Positions 1 through 5,622 of a stretch of DNA of 10,672 nucleotides are shown here, piece by piece. Source of the stretch: Anaerolineae bacterium (GTDB lineage: Bacteria; Chloroflexota; Anaerolineae; JAFGEY01). Location: assembly GCA_016929205.1 (NCBI GenBank), contig JAFGJF010000499.1, positions 1 through 10,672 of the forward strand. Reading direction: 5' to 3'. Numbering within the stretch: position 1 is the stretch's first letter; each line of letters begins with the position of its first letter. Below the pieces are notes generated by a model, which was given only the letters and a program-made list of their open reading frames with translations, did no database searches and was not told the DNA's origin. The position numbers and the translations under genes are program-made.

Positions 1-108
1 AAGTACTCGAAAGTCGATGTGAATACCAGGCGCACCTGCTTTCTGCAGTTCCACCGTCGCCCGGTGTCCTCCCAGGCGGTAGCCTTGTAAGATCTCTAAT
101 GGATGCAT
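1..108 (-). CDS. Unidentified protein, N-terminal 36 residues only
   Basis: This is the 5' end of a minus-strand gene that leaves the window at position 1. The ATG at 106-108 is preceded by a strong AGGAGGG (minus strand, 112-118), although the spacing is short. The readable protein is 36 residues with no stop, begins MHPLEILQGYRLGGHRATVE and continues with a Gly/Pro-rich stretch. I do not recognise the family and see no signal peptide or known motif. It is not the missing half of the truncated isomerase on the far side of the insertion sequence: it has its own start and ribosome-binding site, and its sequence does not look like the C-terminal half of a TIM barrel. The combination of RBS, start and open frame to the window edge makes a real gene likely. 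Its function is open. Confidence 0.5.
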   Translation of the reverse strand, partial: MHPLEILQGYRLGGHRATVELQKAGAPGIHIDFRVL

Positions 109-304
109 AAACCCTCCTACATTGTGCCGATGCTGCAAGCACCAAGCTCCAGAGATTATCTGTGGAAGCGCCCAGTCTCACAGACTCTAGCGAGGCAATC
201 AACATAGACAGAATACTTGATAATCGCGTATGAAACCCAAGTGCTAGATGAACCAAGGCGTGCTCTCCAAGACTGAGTGCAACTTGAACGAGCCAGTTTG
301 CCTT
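109..304. other. Intergenic left flank of the insertion sequence, nothing identified
   Basis: About 196 bp lie between the start of the minus-strand gene at 108 and the left end of the insertion sequence at 305. I find no convincing promoter or RNA. One minus-strand frame is open through the stretch, but its translation is unlike any family I know. In particular it does not continue the isomerase broken at the other end of the element. Confidence 0.4.
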
Positions 305-321
305 AGCCTGTTTTCGACACT
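305..321 (+). repeat. Left terminal inverted repeat of the IS
   Basis: AGCCTGTTTTCGACACT is a perfect inverted match over 17 bp to 2450-2466. It lies on the transposase 3' side of the element. Confidence 0.9.
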
Positions 322-626
322 TTAACAATCCAATAGACGCATCATACCCTCGGCAGCGTCGCATCGTTTTTTAGCGTTACGCTCCGCAAAATATCTTTTT
401 TAGATTCAAGCTGAGGCCGCGTCCCGGGACGCTCAATGATGAAGAGCCAGGAGACACAACTCCTGTGCACACAAAGCACTTGCATCATCTTGCGGCAGAA
501 CGCACACAACCAGGCCGGTCTGCGTGAAGAGAAACCAACAGAGAATCTTCAACCCGATGTGGTGCGTCGCACGGCGACGCAGAACAGCAGTGACTTCATT
601 GGCACACAGGCCAGACCCGACGGGAC
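322..626. other. Non-coding tail of the IS, downstream of the transposase
   Basis: About 305 bp separate the left inverted repeat from the transposase stop codon. Short open frames exist on both strands, but none has a ribosome-binding site or a recognisable product, and the minus-strand one overlaps the transposase end in another frame. The notable structure is a perfect 14-bp palindrome, GCGTCCCGGGACGC, at 419-432. There is also a small AGCG-TTA-CGCT inverted repeat at about 373-383, next to T-runs. These may matter for transposition or for blocking transcription into the element, but the sequence does not say which. Confidence 0.45.
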
Positions 627-2231
627 TCAGCCATTCGGCGGCAGGATAGTCAGGTAGCTCTCTACCGGGGGAAAGTGCAGGCCATCCAATACCGCTTGCT
701 GGAAGGATGACATGTCGCCAATCTGACATAACCGGCTGTCATCGACAAAGGTCAGGTCGGAGACAGATAAAGGAGCGAACTCATCCAAGATCCGCTGGCC
801 AGAATAACGCAATTCGGCACGTTGGCACCGCAACTCCAGGATCGACCACAGCAACAAGGTCACCATGGTGAAGAAGACCAGCCCAGCAATACGTTGGTCA
901 TTTTGCAGGTAAACGGGGCGCACCTGCAGCGTGCCTTTGAGCAAACGATTGCGCTTCTCGATGCCATCTTGACCTTTGAAGTAAGTCAGAGCCTGTGTGG
1001 CGGTCAGGTGTGGATGATTGGTGCCCAGTAGATATCTGCCGTCCAGGGCTGTCACCTCAGCCAGTTTGGTGCGGTTAATGGCAAAGTGCAGGCTCAGAGC
1101 GCGATCTTGGCCACGCAACTCGACATCGACCAACGGTCTGGCGGGATTGCCACGTTGCGCCAACTTGATCTGGTGGTCAGCATAGGCGTGTCGAATGTAG
1201 CGTTCCTGGTTCAGGTGCTGTTGGATCTCACGCAGCCGGTTGAGCAAGGCTTTGAGATGATGCTTGCGTTTCTGCTCATCCAAACGCTGCTTGTTGGCAC
1301 TCCACACCACCAGGCCATGGTCGGTAAACTGGTGTTCCTCGTAGGTGACCGTAAACGGCCTCCATACGGCCTGGTCGGGTACCCAGTCTGCTGCTTTGGC
1401 CTGGCGCTTGGGACGATACGGCAGGGGATGCCTGACCAGTTCTTCGGCACTGACCTCACCCAACGTCTTGCGTACCGCGTCGCTGGCTTCCCACGGTCCA
1501 AGGTAGAACATCTCTCGCTGGTGTGCAGCCGCGACCAGCGCAGGGGTCACCATTTTGCCGTCACTGACGATGAGCGGACACACCACCGCCGGATCCAGGT
1601 CGGCCTGGAAGAGGAAACGCCAGATCCGTTCCAGGTTCTCCACCGGCAGCGTGATATCAGCCGCATTGCCATTCAACAGACGATAGACGAAAGGCAGGTG
1701 CGCCAGATGCGTGACGTCATAGCCAATCTTGGCCCGTTTGCACTCGCTCTTGCCATCGCTGCTGTGCCCGTACCGCGCCAAGTCGCTTTGCGCGTATGCA
1801 CCCTCAAAGTAGAACGTCGTGGTGTCCCGGTGGATGATGCTCAAGTCGACCTGTTCTTGTCTGACGGCACGAACCGTCACTTGCGTCCATAGCGCTTCCA
1901 AATCGGGAAACAACGCATCCAGAGCGCGACCAAGACGGCTGTCATAGAGCTGGGAACCGCGCACACCGAACATCTGACCGACGATGGTTTGTTCTACCCA
2001 GCGTCCCACGTGACACAACGGTTGTGGTGCCAGAAGGCGGTTCAGGGTCAGGATTTCGGCGATACGACCCAGGTCTATGCTTGTTCGTCGGTGACATTTG
2101 GCATTGACCAACTCGCGTATACCCAGTGCTTTGAGGATGGGGTAAAAGACCGGTATGGCGCCCACCTGCCGGGTGCGAACCTGACGGGTGGCGGCCGACA
2201 CTTGCTTTGCCCAGGTTTGTGCTTGTGACAT
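627..2231 (-). CDS. IS1634-family (IS4-superfamily) DDE transposase
   Basis: This 534-residue protein is predicted to cut and join the ends of the surrounding insertion sequence. The N-terminal 110 residues match the DUF4277-type region of this family. The catalytic RNase-H-like core follows: first Asp at D136 in IIHRDTTTF, second Asp at D224 in LIVSDGKMV, a long insertion (about 240-400), and the catalytic Glu at E425 in DGIEKRNRLLKG, followed by RPVYL (438-442), the usual IS4-type C-terminal signature. The hydrophobic stretch near 446-467 is also typical. Length is normal for the family and there is no frameshift. The start is fixed by AAGGAGG (minus strand, 2238-2244), 6 nt before the ATG at 2231. 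All three catalytic residues are present, so the enzyme is probably functional. Confidence 0.92.
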   Translation of the reverse strand: MSQAQTWAKQVSAATRQVRTRQVGAIPVFYPILKALGIRELVNAKCHRRTSIDLGRIAEILTLNRLLAPQPLCHVGRWVEQTIVGQMFGVRGSQLYDSRLGRALDALFPDLEALWTQVTVRAVRQEQVDLSIIHRDTTTFYFEGAYAQSDLARYGHSSDGKSECKRAKIGYDVTHLAHLPFVYRLLNGNAADITLPVENLERIWRFLFQADLDPAVVCPLIVSDGKMVTPALVAAAHQREMFYLGPWEASDAVRKTLGEVSAEELVRHPLPYRPKRQAKAADWVPDQAVWRPFTVTYEEHQFTDHGLVVWSANKQRLDEQKRKHHLKALLNRLREIQQHLNQERYIRHAYADHQIKLAQRGNPARPLVDVELRGQDRALSLHFAINRTKLAEVTALDGRYLLGTNHPHLTATQALTYFKGQDGIEKRNRLLKGTLQVRPVYLQNDQRIAGLVFFTMVTLLLWSILELRCQRAELRYSGQRILDEFAPLSVSDLTFVDDSRLCQIGDMSSFQQAVLDGLHFPPVESYLTILPPNG

Positions 2232-2261
2232 CTTGCGCCTCCTTGTGTAAAATCCAGGCGA

Positions 2262-2304
2262 TTGTTGTCACAACAAGCATACACCCGATGCGTCAATTGG
2301 TAAA
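2262..2304 (-). promoter_or_regulatory. Candidate transposase promoter with palindrome at the start site
   Basis: On the minus strand, TTTACC (2299-2304) and TATGCT (2276-2281) are 17 nt apart and could be the -35 and -10 boxes. Just downstream, where transcription would start, is TTGTTGT-C-ACAACAA (2262-2276), a perfect 7-bp inverted repeat with a 1-nt centre. It sits about 31 nt before the transposase ATG. The palindrome could be an operator or a 5' hairpin limiting transposase expression. The boxes are only moderate matches to consensus. Confidence 0.35.
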
Positions 2305-2429
2305 GTGCTGGTGAACGCGTCGTCATTTTGTGTCGATTTTGTCACTTTGTGTGCAAGTGACACTTGGTGCGTGCGCGATCACCTTTGGAAAAAGTGAATG
2401 AAAAAGCTGTTTAGAATTCGTCGTTATGA

Positions 2430-2882
2430 CTATAATTTGTTTACATAATAGTGTCGAAAACAGGCTGAGTGGGTGTGAATGCACGTCTGCACGCCGTATT
2501 TGCGAGACAACTCTTGAAATCCCGCTAGGTGAGCGCGGATTGCCTCCACTTCCTGCCAGTAAGCGCGTTCCGGCGACCAGTGCCAATAGCCCAACTTGAC
2601 GTGGCGTACGCCCGCCTCGCCGCAGGCGGCATAGAGACGCTCGGCATAGTCGACGTCCGGTCTGGTGAAATCGGTCGGCGTCGTGATCAGTGGAATGTCA
2701 AGCCCGTTGTCGGCAAACTGCCTGGCCGCTGCCGGCAGCGCCGTCTGCACGTTCTCCGGGGTCACCGGGTACCCGGGTCGTACGCACAGATCCGCGCCCT
2801 CGACGCCGACGGACTGCAGCGCATCGATGATCCCCGGTATATCGAGCTCTTGCAAATGCTTGGTAAACATGATGAATTTCAC
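2430..2882 (-). pseudogene. Sugar phosphate isomerase/epimerase (xylose-isomerase-like TIM barrel), truncated by the IS
   Basis: Host-derived codons run from 2882 to 2467 (139 residues). The frame then continues 11 codons through the IS end to a TAG at 2430. The best start is the GTG at 2880-2882, because AGGAGG lies 8 nt upstream and the product then begins MKFIMFTKHLQELDIPGI, a typical first beta strand for this family. Further ATGs upstream add 39 residues with no family character. Features of the AP-endonuclease-2/IolE-like barrel are visible: GVEGADLCVRPGYPV (26-40), DIPLITTP (62-69), VRHVKLGYW (92-100) and CIHTHS (134-139), where intact proteins normally continue HTHSG. Intact relatives are roughly 270-300 residues, so about half the barrel, including later metal ligands, is gone. 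The substrate cannot be read from this fragment. No remnant of the lost half lies beyond the left end of the IS. Confidence 0.8.
2450..2466 (-). repeat. Right terminal inverted repeat of the IS
   Basis: AGTGTCGAAAACAGGCT is the reverse complement of 305-321. It directly abuts the interrupted isomerase codons, and translation of the isomerase frame runs through it. Confidence 0.9.
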
Positions 2883-3207
2883 TGCCCACGCCTCCTCTAT
2901 CCTGTGATAAATGACTGCTTGCGATTCCTGATTGGTCTTGCGGAACGCGGGCAACTGGTCCCGTGGTGATGAGGGATCCTGCCCGCCATCAGAATACACA
3001 AATTGTATTCAAGACCGGCCAACAAGGCAAACGCCTCGACTGTTTTTGCTCCTGCTGCAGATCCATTGGCTCAGGCACGATGACCAGTGGATCAACGCGT
3101 ACGCTCTGGAACCAAGTGCCCCATTCGCGAACTTGTGCTAAACGAGTTCCGTATAGTTGATATGTTATGATCCATCCATCCTAACCATTATTAAAGGGAG
3201 AATCGTG
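2883..3207. other. Divergent intergenic region between truncated isomerase and flavodoxin
   Basis: About 325 bp separate the isomerase start (minus strand) from the flavodoxin start (plus strand). Short open frames here lack ribosome-binding sites and family character. The only strong structure is the interrupted palindrome at 2992-3010, listed separately. I could not assign a good -35/-10 pair for either gene, although the AT-rich stretch at 3150-3195 is the natural place for the flavodoxin promoter. Confidence 0.4.
2992..3010. promoter_or_regulatory. Palindromic operator candidate GAATACA-N5-TGTATTC
   Basis: GAATACA (2992-2998) and TGTATTC (3004-3010) form a perfect 7-bp inverted repeat around a 5-nt AT-rich centre. 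The size and symmetry fit a dimeric helix-turn-helix repressor (GntR- or LacI-like sites have this form). It lies about 110 bp upstream of the truncated sugar isomerase and about 200 bp upstream of the flavodoxin. The more natural target is the isomerase operon, now broken. No regulator gene for it is in the window. Confidence 0.4.
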
Positions 3208-3873
3208 ATGCAAGAACGAAACAAAATCAGCCGGCGTCGTTTTCTGGCCTGGGCCGGCGCTGCTGTTGGGGCCGGGATTCTGTCCTGCGGCGGGACGGGC
3301 TTGTTGGTTACGCGCCAGCCCAAGATCGAACTCGTTGAATCAAACTGCGGCCAGGATACACAGGATCGGATCCTGGTGACCTATGCCAGCCAAACTGGAA
3401 CAACCGGCGAGGTTGCCCAGGCGATCGGCCAAACGCTGTGCGGGTTGGGCGTCGCAGCGGACGTTCTGCCGGTAAACCAGGTCAGCAGCCTGGACGCCTA
3501 CGCGGCTGTCGTCGTCGGCGGGGCGATCTATATGGGGCGGTGGTTGTCGGGAGCGACAAAATTCGTGCAAACGCATCGCGAGACGTTGAGCCGGATGCCG
3601 TCCGCCTATTTCCTCGTCTGTGGGACGCTTCAGGAGGATACAGAAGAAAATCGCCGCACCGCAGCCGTCTACCTGGATCCGCTGCGCAAGAGCGTTCCCG
3701 AGATCAAGCCGGTGGACGTGGGCCTCTTTGCCGGACGGATCGATTACACCCGCATATCCCCTCTCTACCGGATGATCATGAAAGGTATGGACGCCCAAGA
3801 GGGTGATTTCCGCGATTGGGACGCGATCCACGTCTGGGCGGCTCGCGTACAGCCGGACCTGACTGCCGCATAA
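3208..3873 (+). CDS. Flavodoxin-domain protein (HemG-like) with twin-arginine signal
   Basis: This 221-residue protein is predicted to bind FMN and carry electrons. The start chosen is the ATG at 3208, 7 nt after AGGGAG. It places a twin-arginine motif, SRRRFLAW, at residues 8-15, followed by a hydrophobic run (16-34) rich in Gly/Ala, which is a textbook Tat signal. An ILSC at 24-27 is a weak lipobox-like site. The flavodoxin fold begins at residue 54: strand RILVTYASQTGTTGE (54-68), whose SQTGTT is the FMN phosphate loop, then AAVVVGGAIYMGRW (99-112) and AYFLVCGTL (133-141). The C-terminal part (GLFAGRIDY, IMKGMD, FRDWD) resembles Flavodoxin_5/HemG-type proteins such as menaquinone-dependent protoporphyrinogen oxidase. 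Export of a flavodoxin is unusual: it would act outside the cytoplasm, anchored or free. The heme role is only a family resemblance. Confidence 0.8.
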   Translation: MQERNKISRRRFLAWAGAAVGAGILSCGGTGLLVTRQPKIELVESNCGQDTQDRILVTYASQTGTTGEVAQAIGQTLCGLGVAADVLPVNQVSSLDAYAAVVVGGAIYMGRWLSGATKFVQTHRETLSRMPSAYFLVCGTLQEDTEENRRTAAVYLDPLRKSVPEIKPVDVGLFAGRIDYTRISPLYRMIMKGMDAQEGDFRDWDAIHVWAARVQPDLTAA

Positions 3874-3893
3874 TCGCCGTCGACCAGCCAACT

Positions 3894-3925
3894 CGTTGGG
3901 GTGGGCCTCGTGCTCGCCCCCAACG
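3894..3925 (+). terminator. Hairpin after the flavodoxin gene, possible terminator
   Basis: CGTTGGGG (3894-3901) and CCCCAACG (3918-3925) pair perfectly over 8 bp, 20 nt after the flavodoxin stop codon. No T-run follows, so it may be a weak or Rho-assisted terminator or an mRNA-stabilising stem. The rest of the 280-bp gap up to 4153 shows no gene. Confidence 0.4.
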
Positions 3926-4082
3926 ACACGCGCATGACATCACAAGCGGTGCCCCGATCTGCTTCAGCCATACGCTTGCCAGGAGGATCACGAACCCCTT
4001 GTCGCCCGGCAGCGCTGCCTGGGGCAGGCCAAGGCCGACAAGGCGCTATGGCCATCCAAACCGCCAAGACATAATTGAAAAT

Positions 4083-4129
4083 TTGCCGAGGGTACAAATT
4101 CATAGTATCATCCATCGAATGAACGTTCA
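4083..4129 (+). promoter_or_regulatory. Promoter and palindromic operator upstream of the TetR stub and aldo/keto reductase
   Basis: TTGCCG (4083-4088) and TATCAT (4106-4111) are separated by exactly 17 nt and match sigma70 boxes at 4/6 and 5/6 positions. TGAACGTTCA, a perfect 10-bp palindrome at 4120-4129, sits over the expected transcription start, 24 bp before the TetR ATG. TetR-family regulators usually bind such sites to repress their own promoter, so this is a plausible autoregulatory operator. The regulator itself is now truncated, which would leave the promoter unrepressed unless another protein binds. Confidence 0.5.
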
Positions 4130-4153
4130 ATTGCTTCCAAGGAATCGCATTAC

Positions 4154-4360
4154 ATGAATCCAGTTGGCGACAAACGTACCGCCATTTTAGAGGCAACGCT
4201 CAAGCTGATCTCGAAACACGCCTTTCACGGAACTGCGATGTCCAGGGTGGCCGAGGAAGTGGGCGTCAGTGCCGGGATCATTTATCACTACTTTACAGGA
4301 GAACAACAACGATGCAATACCGCAAAATGGGCTCTCTCGATTGGCAAGTCTCGGCATTAG
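4154..4360 (+). pseudogene. TetR-family regulator, only the DNA-binding domain remains
   Basis: The ATG at 4154 follows AAGGAA at 4139-4144. Residues 1-48 are a normal TetR N-terminus: ILEATLKLISKHAF (helix 1) and the helix-turn-helix MSRVAEEVGVSAGIIYHYF (30-48). Family members then continue about 130-150 residues into the ligand-binding and dimerisation domain. Here the family similarity stops at about residue 49 (near 4297), and the sequence passes straight into the ribosome-binding site of the aldo/keto reductase. The frame ends at 4360 after 20 unrelated residues read out of frame through that gene. This looks like a deletion that removed the effector domain and joined the stub to the next gene. 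The stub probably cannot dimerise. A functional mini-protein is possible but unlikely. Confidence 0.8.
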
Positions 4361-5508
4361 GTTTTGGCTGTATGCGTTTGCCATCACGAAGGTTCAACCC
4401 CATACGTGCCGATACAGACGAATCGCTGCGCATCATCCGCCACGGCATTGACCTGGGGATCAACTATATTGACACTGCCTGGCCCTATCACATGGGAGAC
4501 AGCGAAAAGATTCTTGGACACGCGTTACAGGATGGCTATCGCGAGCGGGTTCACCTGGTCACCAAGTTGTTTATGCCCCTGGTAAGGAAAACAGCGGACT
4601 TTGACCGGTTCTTGAACACGCAACTGGAAAGGCTGCAAACGGATGTTCTGGACATCTATCTTTTCCACTCGATGAATGCCGGGGAGCTTGAAAAGATCAA
4701 GCGGCTGGGACTGATCGAAAAAATGGAGGAGGCAAAACGCCAGGGTCGCATTCGCCACATCGGGTTCTCGTTCCACGACACGCTGCCCGTTTTTAAAGAG
4801 ATTGTTGACTATTACGATTGGGATATGGCCCAGATCCAGTACAACTATATGGATACCGGCATACAGGCAACCACGGAGGGCCTGGTTTATGCCCACAGCA
4901 AGGGCATCGCGGTCGTGATCATGGAGCCGGTCAAAGGCGGGACGTTGGCCAACCCGCCGGCAGAAGCGCTCAAGATCATGAAATCGTCGGGATACGACCG
5001 CACCCCGGTGGATTGGGCTTTGCAGTTTCTCTGGAACCGCCCAGAAGTCTCGGTTGTCCTGAGCGGCATGGGCTCGCAGCAGATGGTCGACGAAAACTGT
5101 GCCAGCGCCGACCGTTCGGGCGTCGGCTCGTTGAACGAAAAAGAAGAGCAGGTCATCGACAGGCTGGCCGAAATTTATCGCAGCAAAACGCTGGTGCCTT
5201 GTACGGCCTGCAAGTATTGTATGCCCTGTCCCAGCGGCGTCAACATCCCCCAGAACTTTGCCATCTTGAACAACATGTCCATGGAGCAAAATGGGCTCAG
5301 GCGCTGGATGTTGCAAAGAGGATACAAAAAGCTGGCGGGCTCTCAAGATAAACTCGACAAAGAGAATCCGAATGGCAATGCATCCATGTGCATCAAGTGC
5401 GGCAAATGCCTGCCCAAGTGCCCGCAGCAAATCAACATTCCCGATGAACTGGGAAAAGCGCACGCGATCCTGGGAAAACGCGCCAAGATCAGCGATCATT
5501 ATTCCTGA
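4312..5508 (+). CDS. Aldo/keto reductase with C-terminal 2x[4Fe-4S] ferredoxin domain
   Basis: This 398-residue cytoplasmic oxidoreductase starts at the ATG at 4312, 9 nt after AGGAGAAC. The N-terminal (beta/alpha)8 barrel (about 1-290) carries the aldo/keto reductase tetrad: D54 and Y59 in INYIDTAWPYH, K85 in HLVTKLF, and H119 in IYLFHS. The MEPVKGG at 204-210 and the later SGMGS (251-255) are usual cofactor-side motifs. The C-terminus has two cysteine clusters. One is C297/C300/C303/C306 in CTACKYCMPCP and the other is C360/C363/C366/C370 in CIKCGKCLPKCP. Each is followed by a [VI]NIP or INIP segment and they fit two [4Fe-4S] clusters. Such fused proteins are common in anaerobes and are annotated as putative oxidoreductases of unknown substrate. 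Length is normal. It shares the promoter region with the TetR stub, whose deletion may make it constitutive. Confidence 0.93.
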   Translation: MQYRKMGSLDWQVSALGFGCMRLPSRRFNPIRADTDESLRIIRHGIDLGINYIDTAWPYHMGDSEKILGHALQDGYRERVHLVTKLFMPLVRKTADFDRFLNTQLERLQTDVLDIYLFHSMNAGELEKIKRLGLIEKMEEAKRQGRIRHIGFSFHDTLPVFKEIVDYYDWDMAQIQYNYMDTGIQATTEGLVYAHSKGIAVVIMEPVKGGTLANPPAEALKIMKSSGYDRTPVDWALQFLWNRPEVSVVLSGMGSQQMVDENCASADRSGVGSLNEKEEQVIDRLAEIYRSKTLVPCTACKYCMPCPSGVNIPQNFAILNNMSMEQNGLRRWMLQRGYKKLAGSQDKLDKENPNGNASMCIKCGKCLPKCPQQINIPDELGKAHAILGKRAKISDHYS

Positions 5509-5512
5509 TCGC
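5492..5512 (+). terminator. Inverted repeat over the aldo/keto reductase stop codon
   Basis: GCGATCA (5492-5498) and TGATCGC (5506-5512) form a perfect 7-bp stem with a 7-nt loop, and the TGA stop codon lies in the 3' arm. There is no T-run, so this is a weak terminator or 3' stabilising hairpin at best. It precedes the 114-bp gap between two convergent genes. Confidence 0.35.
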
Positions 5513-5608
5513 CCTTACTGGAATTGGAAAGCGTATACATCAGTGTCCTTGAGTTTCAGCAGCTTGTCTCCAAAGGACTGTTCTTTGCCGGGATAGTCCG
5601 ATCCGTCG

Positions 5609-5622
5609 TGCGCTCGCGCGCA
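5609..5622 (-). terminator. GNRA-capped hairpin directly after the GH127 stop codon
   Basis: On the minus strand, TGCGC-GCGA-GCGCA begins at the base after the TGA (5625-5623). It is a 5-bp, all but one G/C, stem closed by a GCGA tetraloop of the stable GNRA class. No T-run follows. It could stop or protect the 3' end of the transcript. Confidence 0.3.

Larger units (their letters stand above)
305..2466 (-). mobile_element. Insertion sequence, IS1634-like, 2162 bp
   Basis: The element is bounded by perfect 17-bp terminal inverted repeats, AGCCTGTTTTCGACACT at 305-321 and its reverse complement at 2450-2466. The identity stops exactly at the outer edge (T304 against the complement of G2467 does not match). 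One long transposase gene on the minus strand (627-2231) fills most of it, leaving a 0.3-kb non-coding tail on the left and a 0.2-kb leader on the right. The transposase type (DUF4277-like start, DDE catalytic triad, IS4 superfamily) points to the IS1634 family, whose members usually make direct repeats of variable and sometimes long length. I see no direct repeat between the outer flanks (ending GTTTGCCTT on the left, starting GAGTGGGTG on the right). The element looks intact and potentially active. Confidence 0.9.

Noticed and set aside
265..310. CTGAGTG near 273-279 resembling CTGAGTG at 2465-2471 as a target duplication
   Set aside because: The left copy is about 25 bp outside the IS end and the right copy overlaps the inverted repeat, so the geometry does not fit a duplication.
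433..729. 98-codon minus-strand frame overlapping the transposase 3' end
   Set aside because: I considered it as a frameshifted transposase extension. The 534-residue transposase already ends where the family ends, and the extra frame has no family similarity.
1086..1892. 268-codon open frame on the plus strand inside the transposase
   Set aside because: It is antisense to a transposase with a complete catalytic triad, and its product shows no family character.
2883..2999. ATG at 2999 as isomerase start
   Set aside because: The added 39 residues are unlike the family. The GTG at 2882 has AGGAGG at correct spacing and gives a typical first beta strand.
4525..5499. 324-codon minus-strand open frame opposite the aldo/keto reductase
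   Set aside because: It is a mirror of a well-supported gene with tetrad and cysteine motifs on the plus strand, and has no ribosome-binding site.
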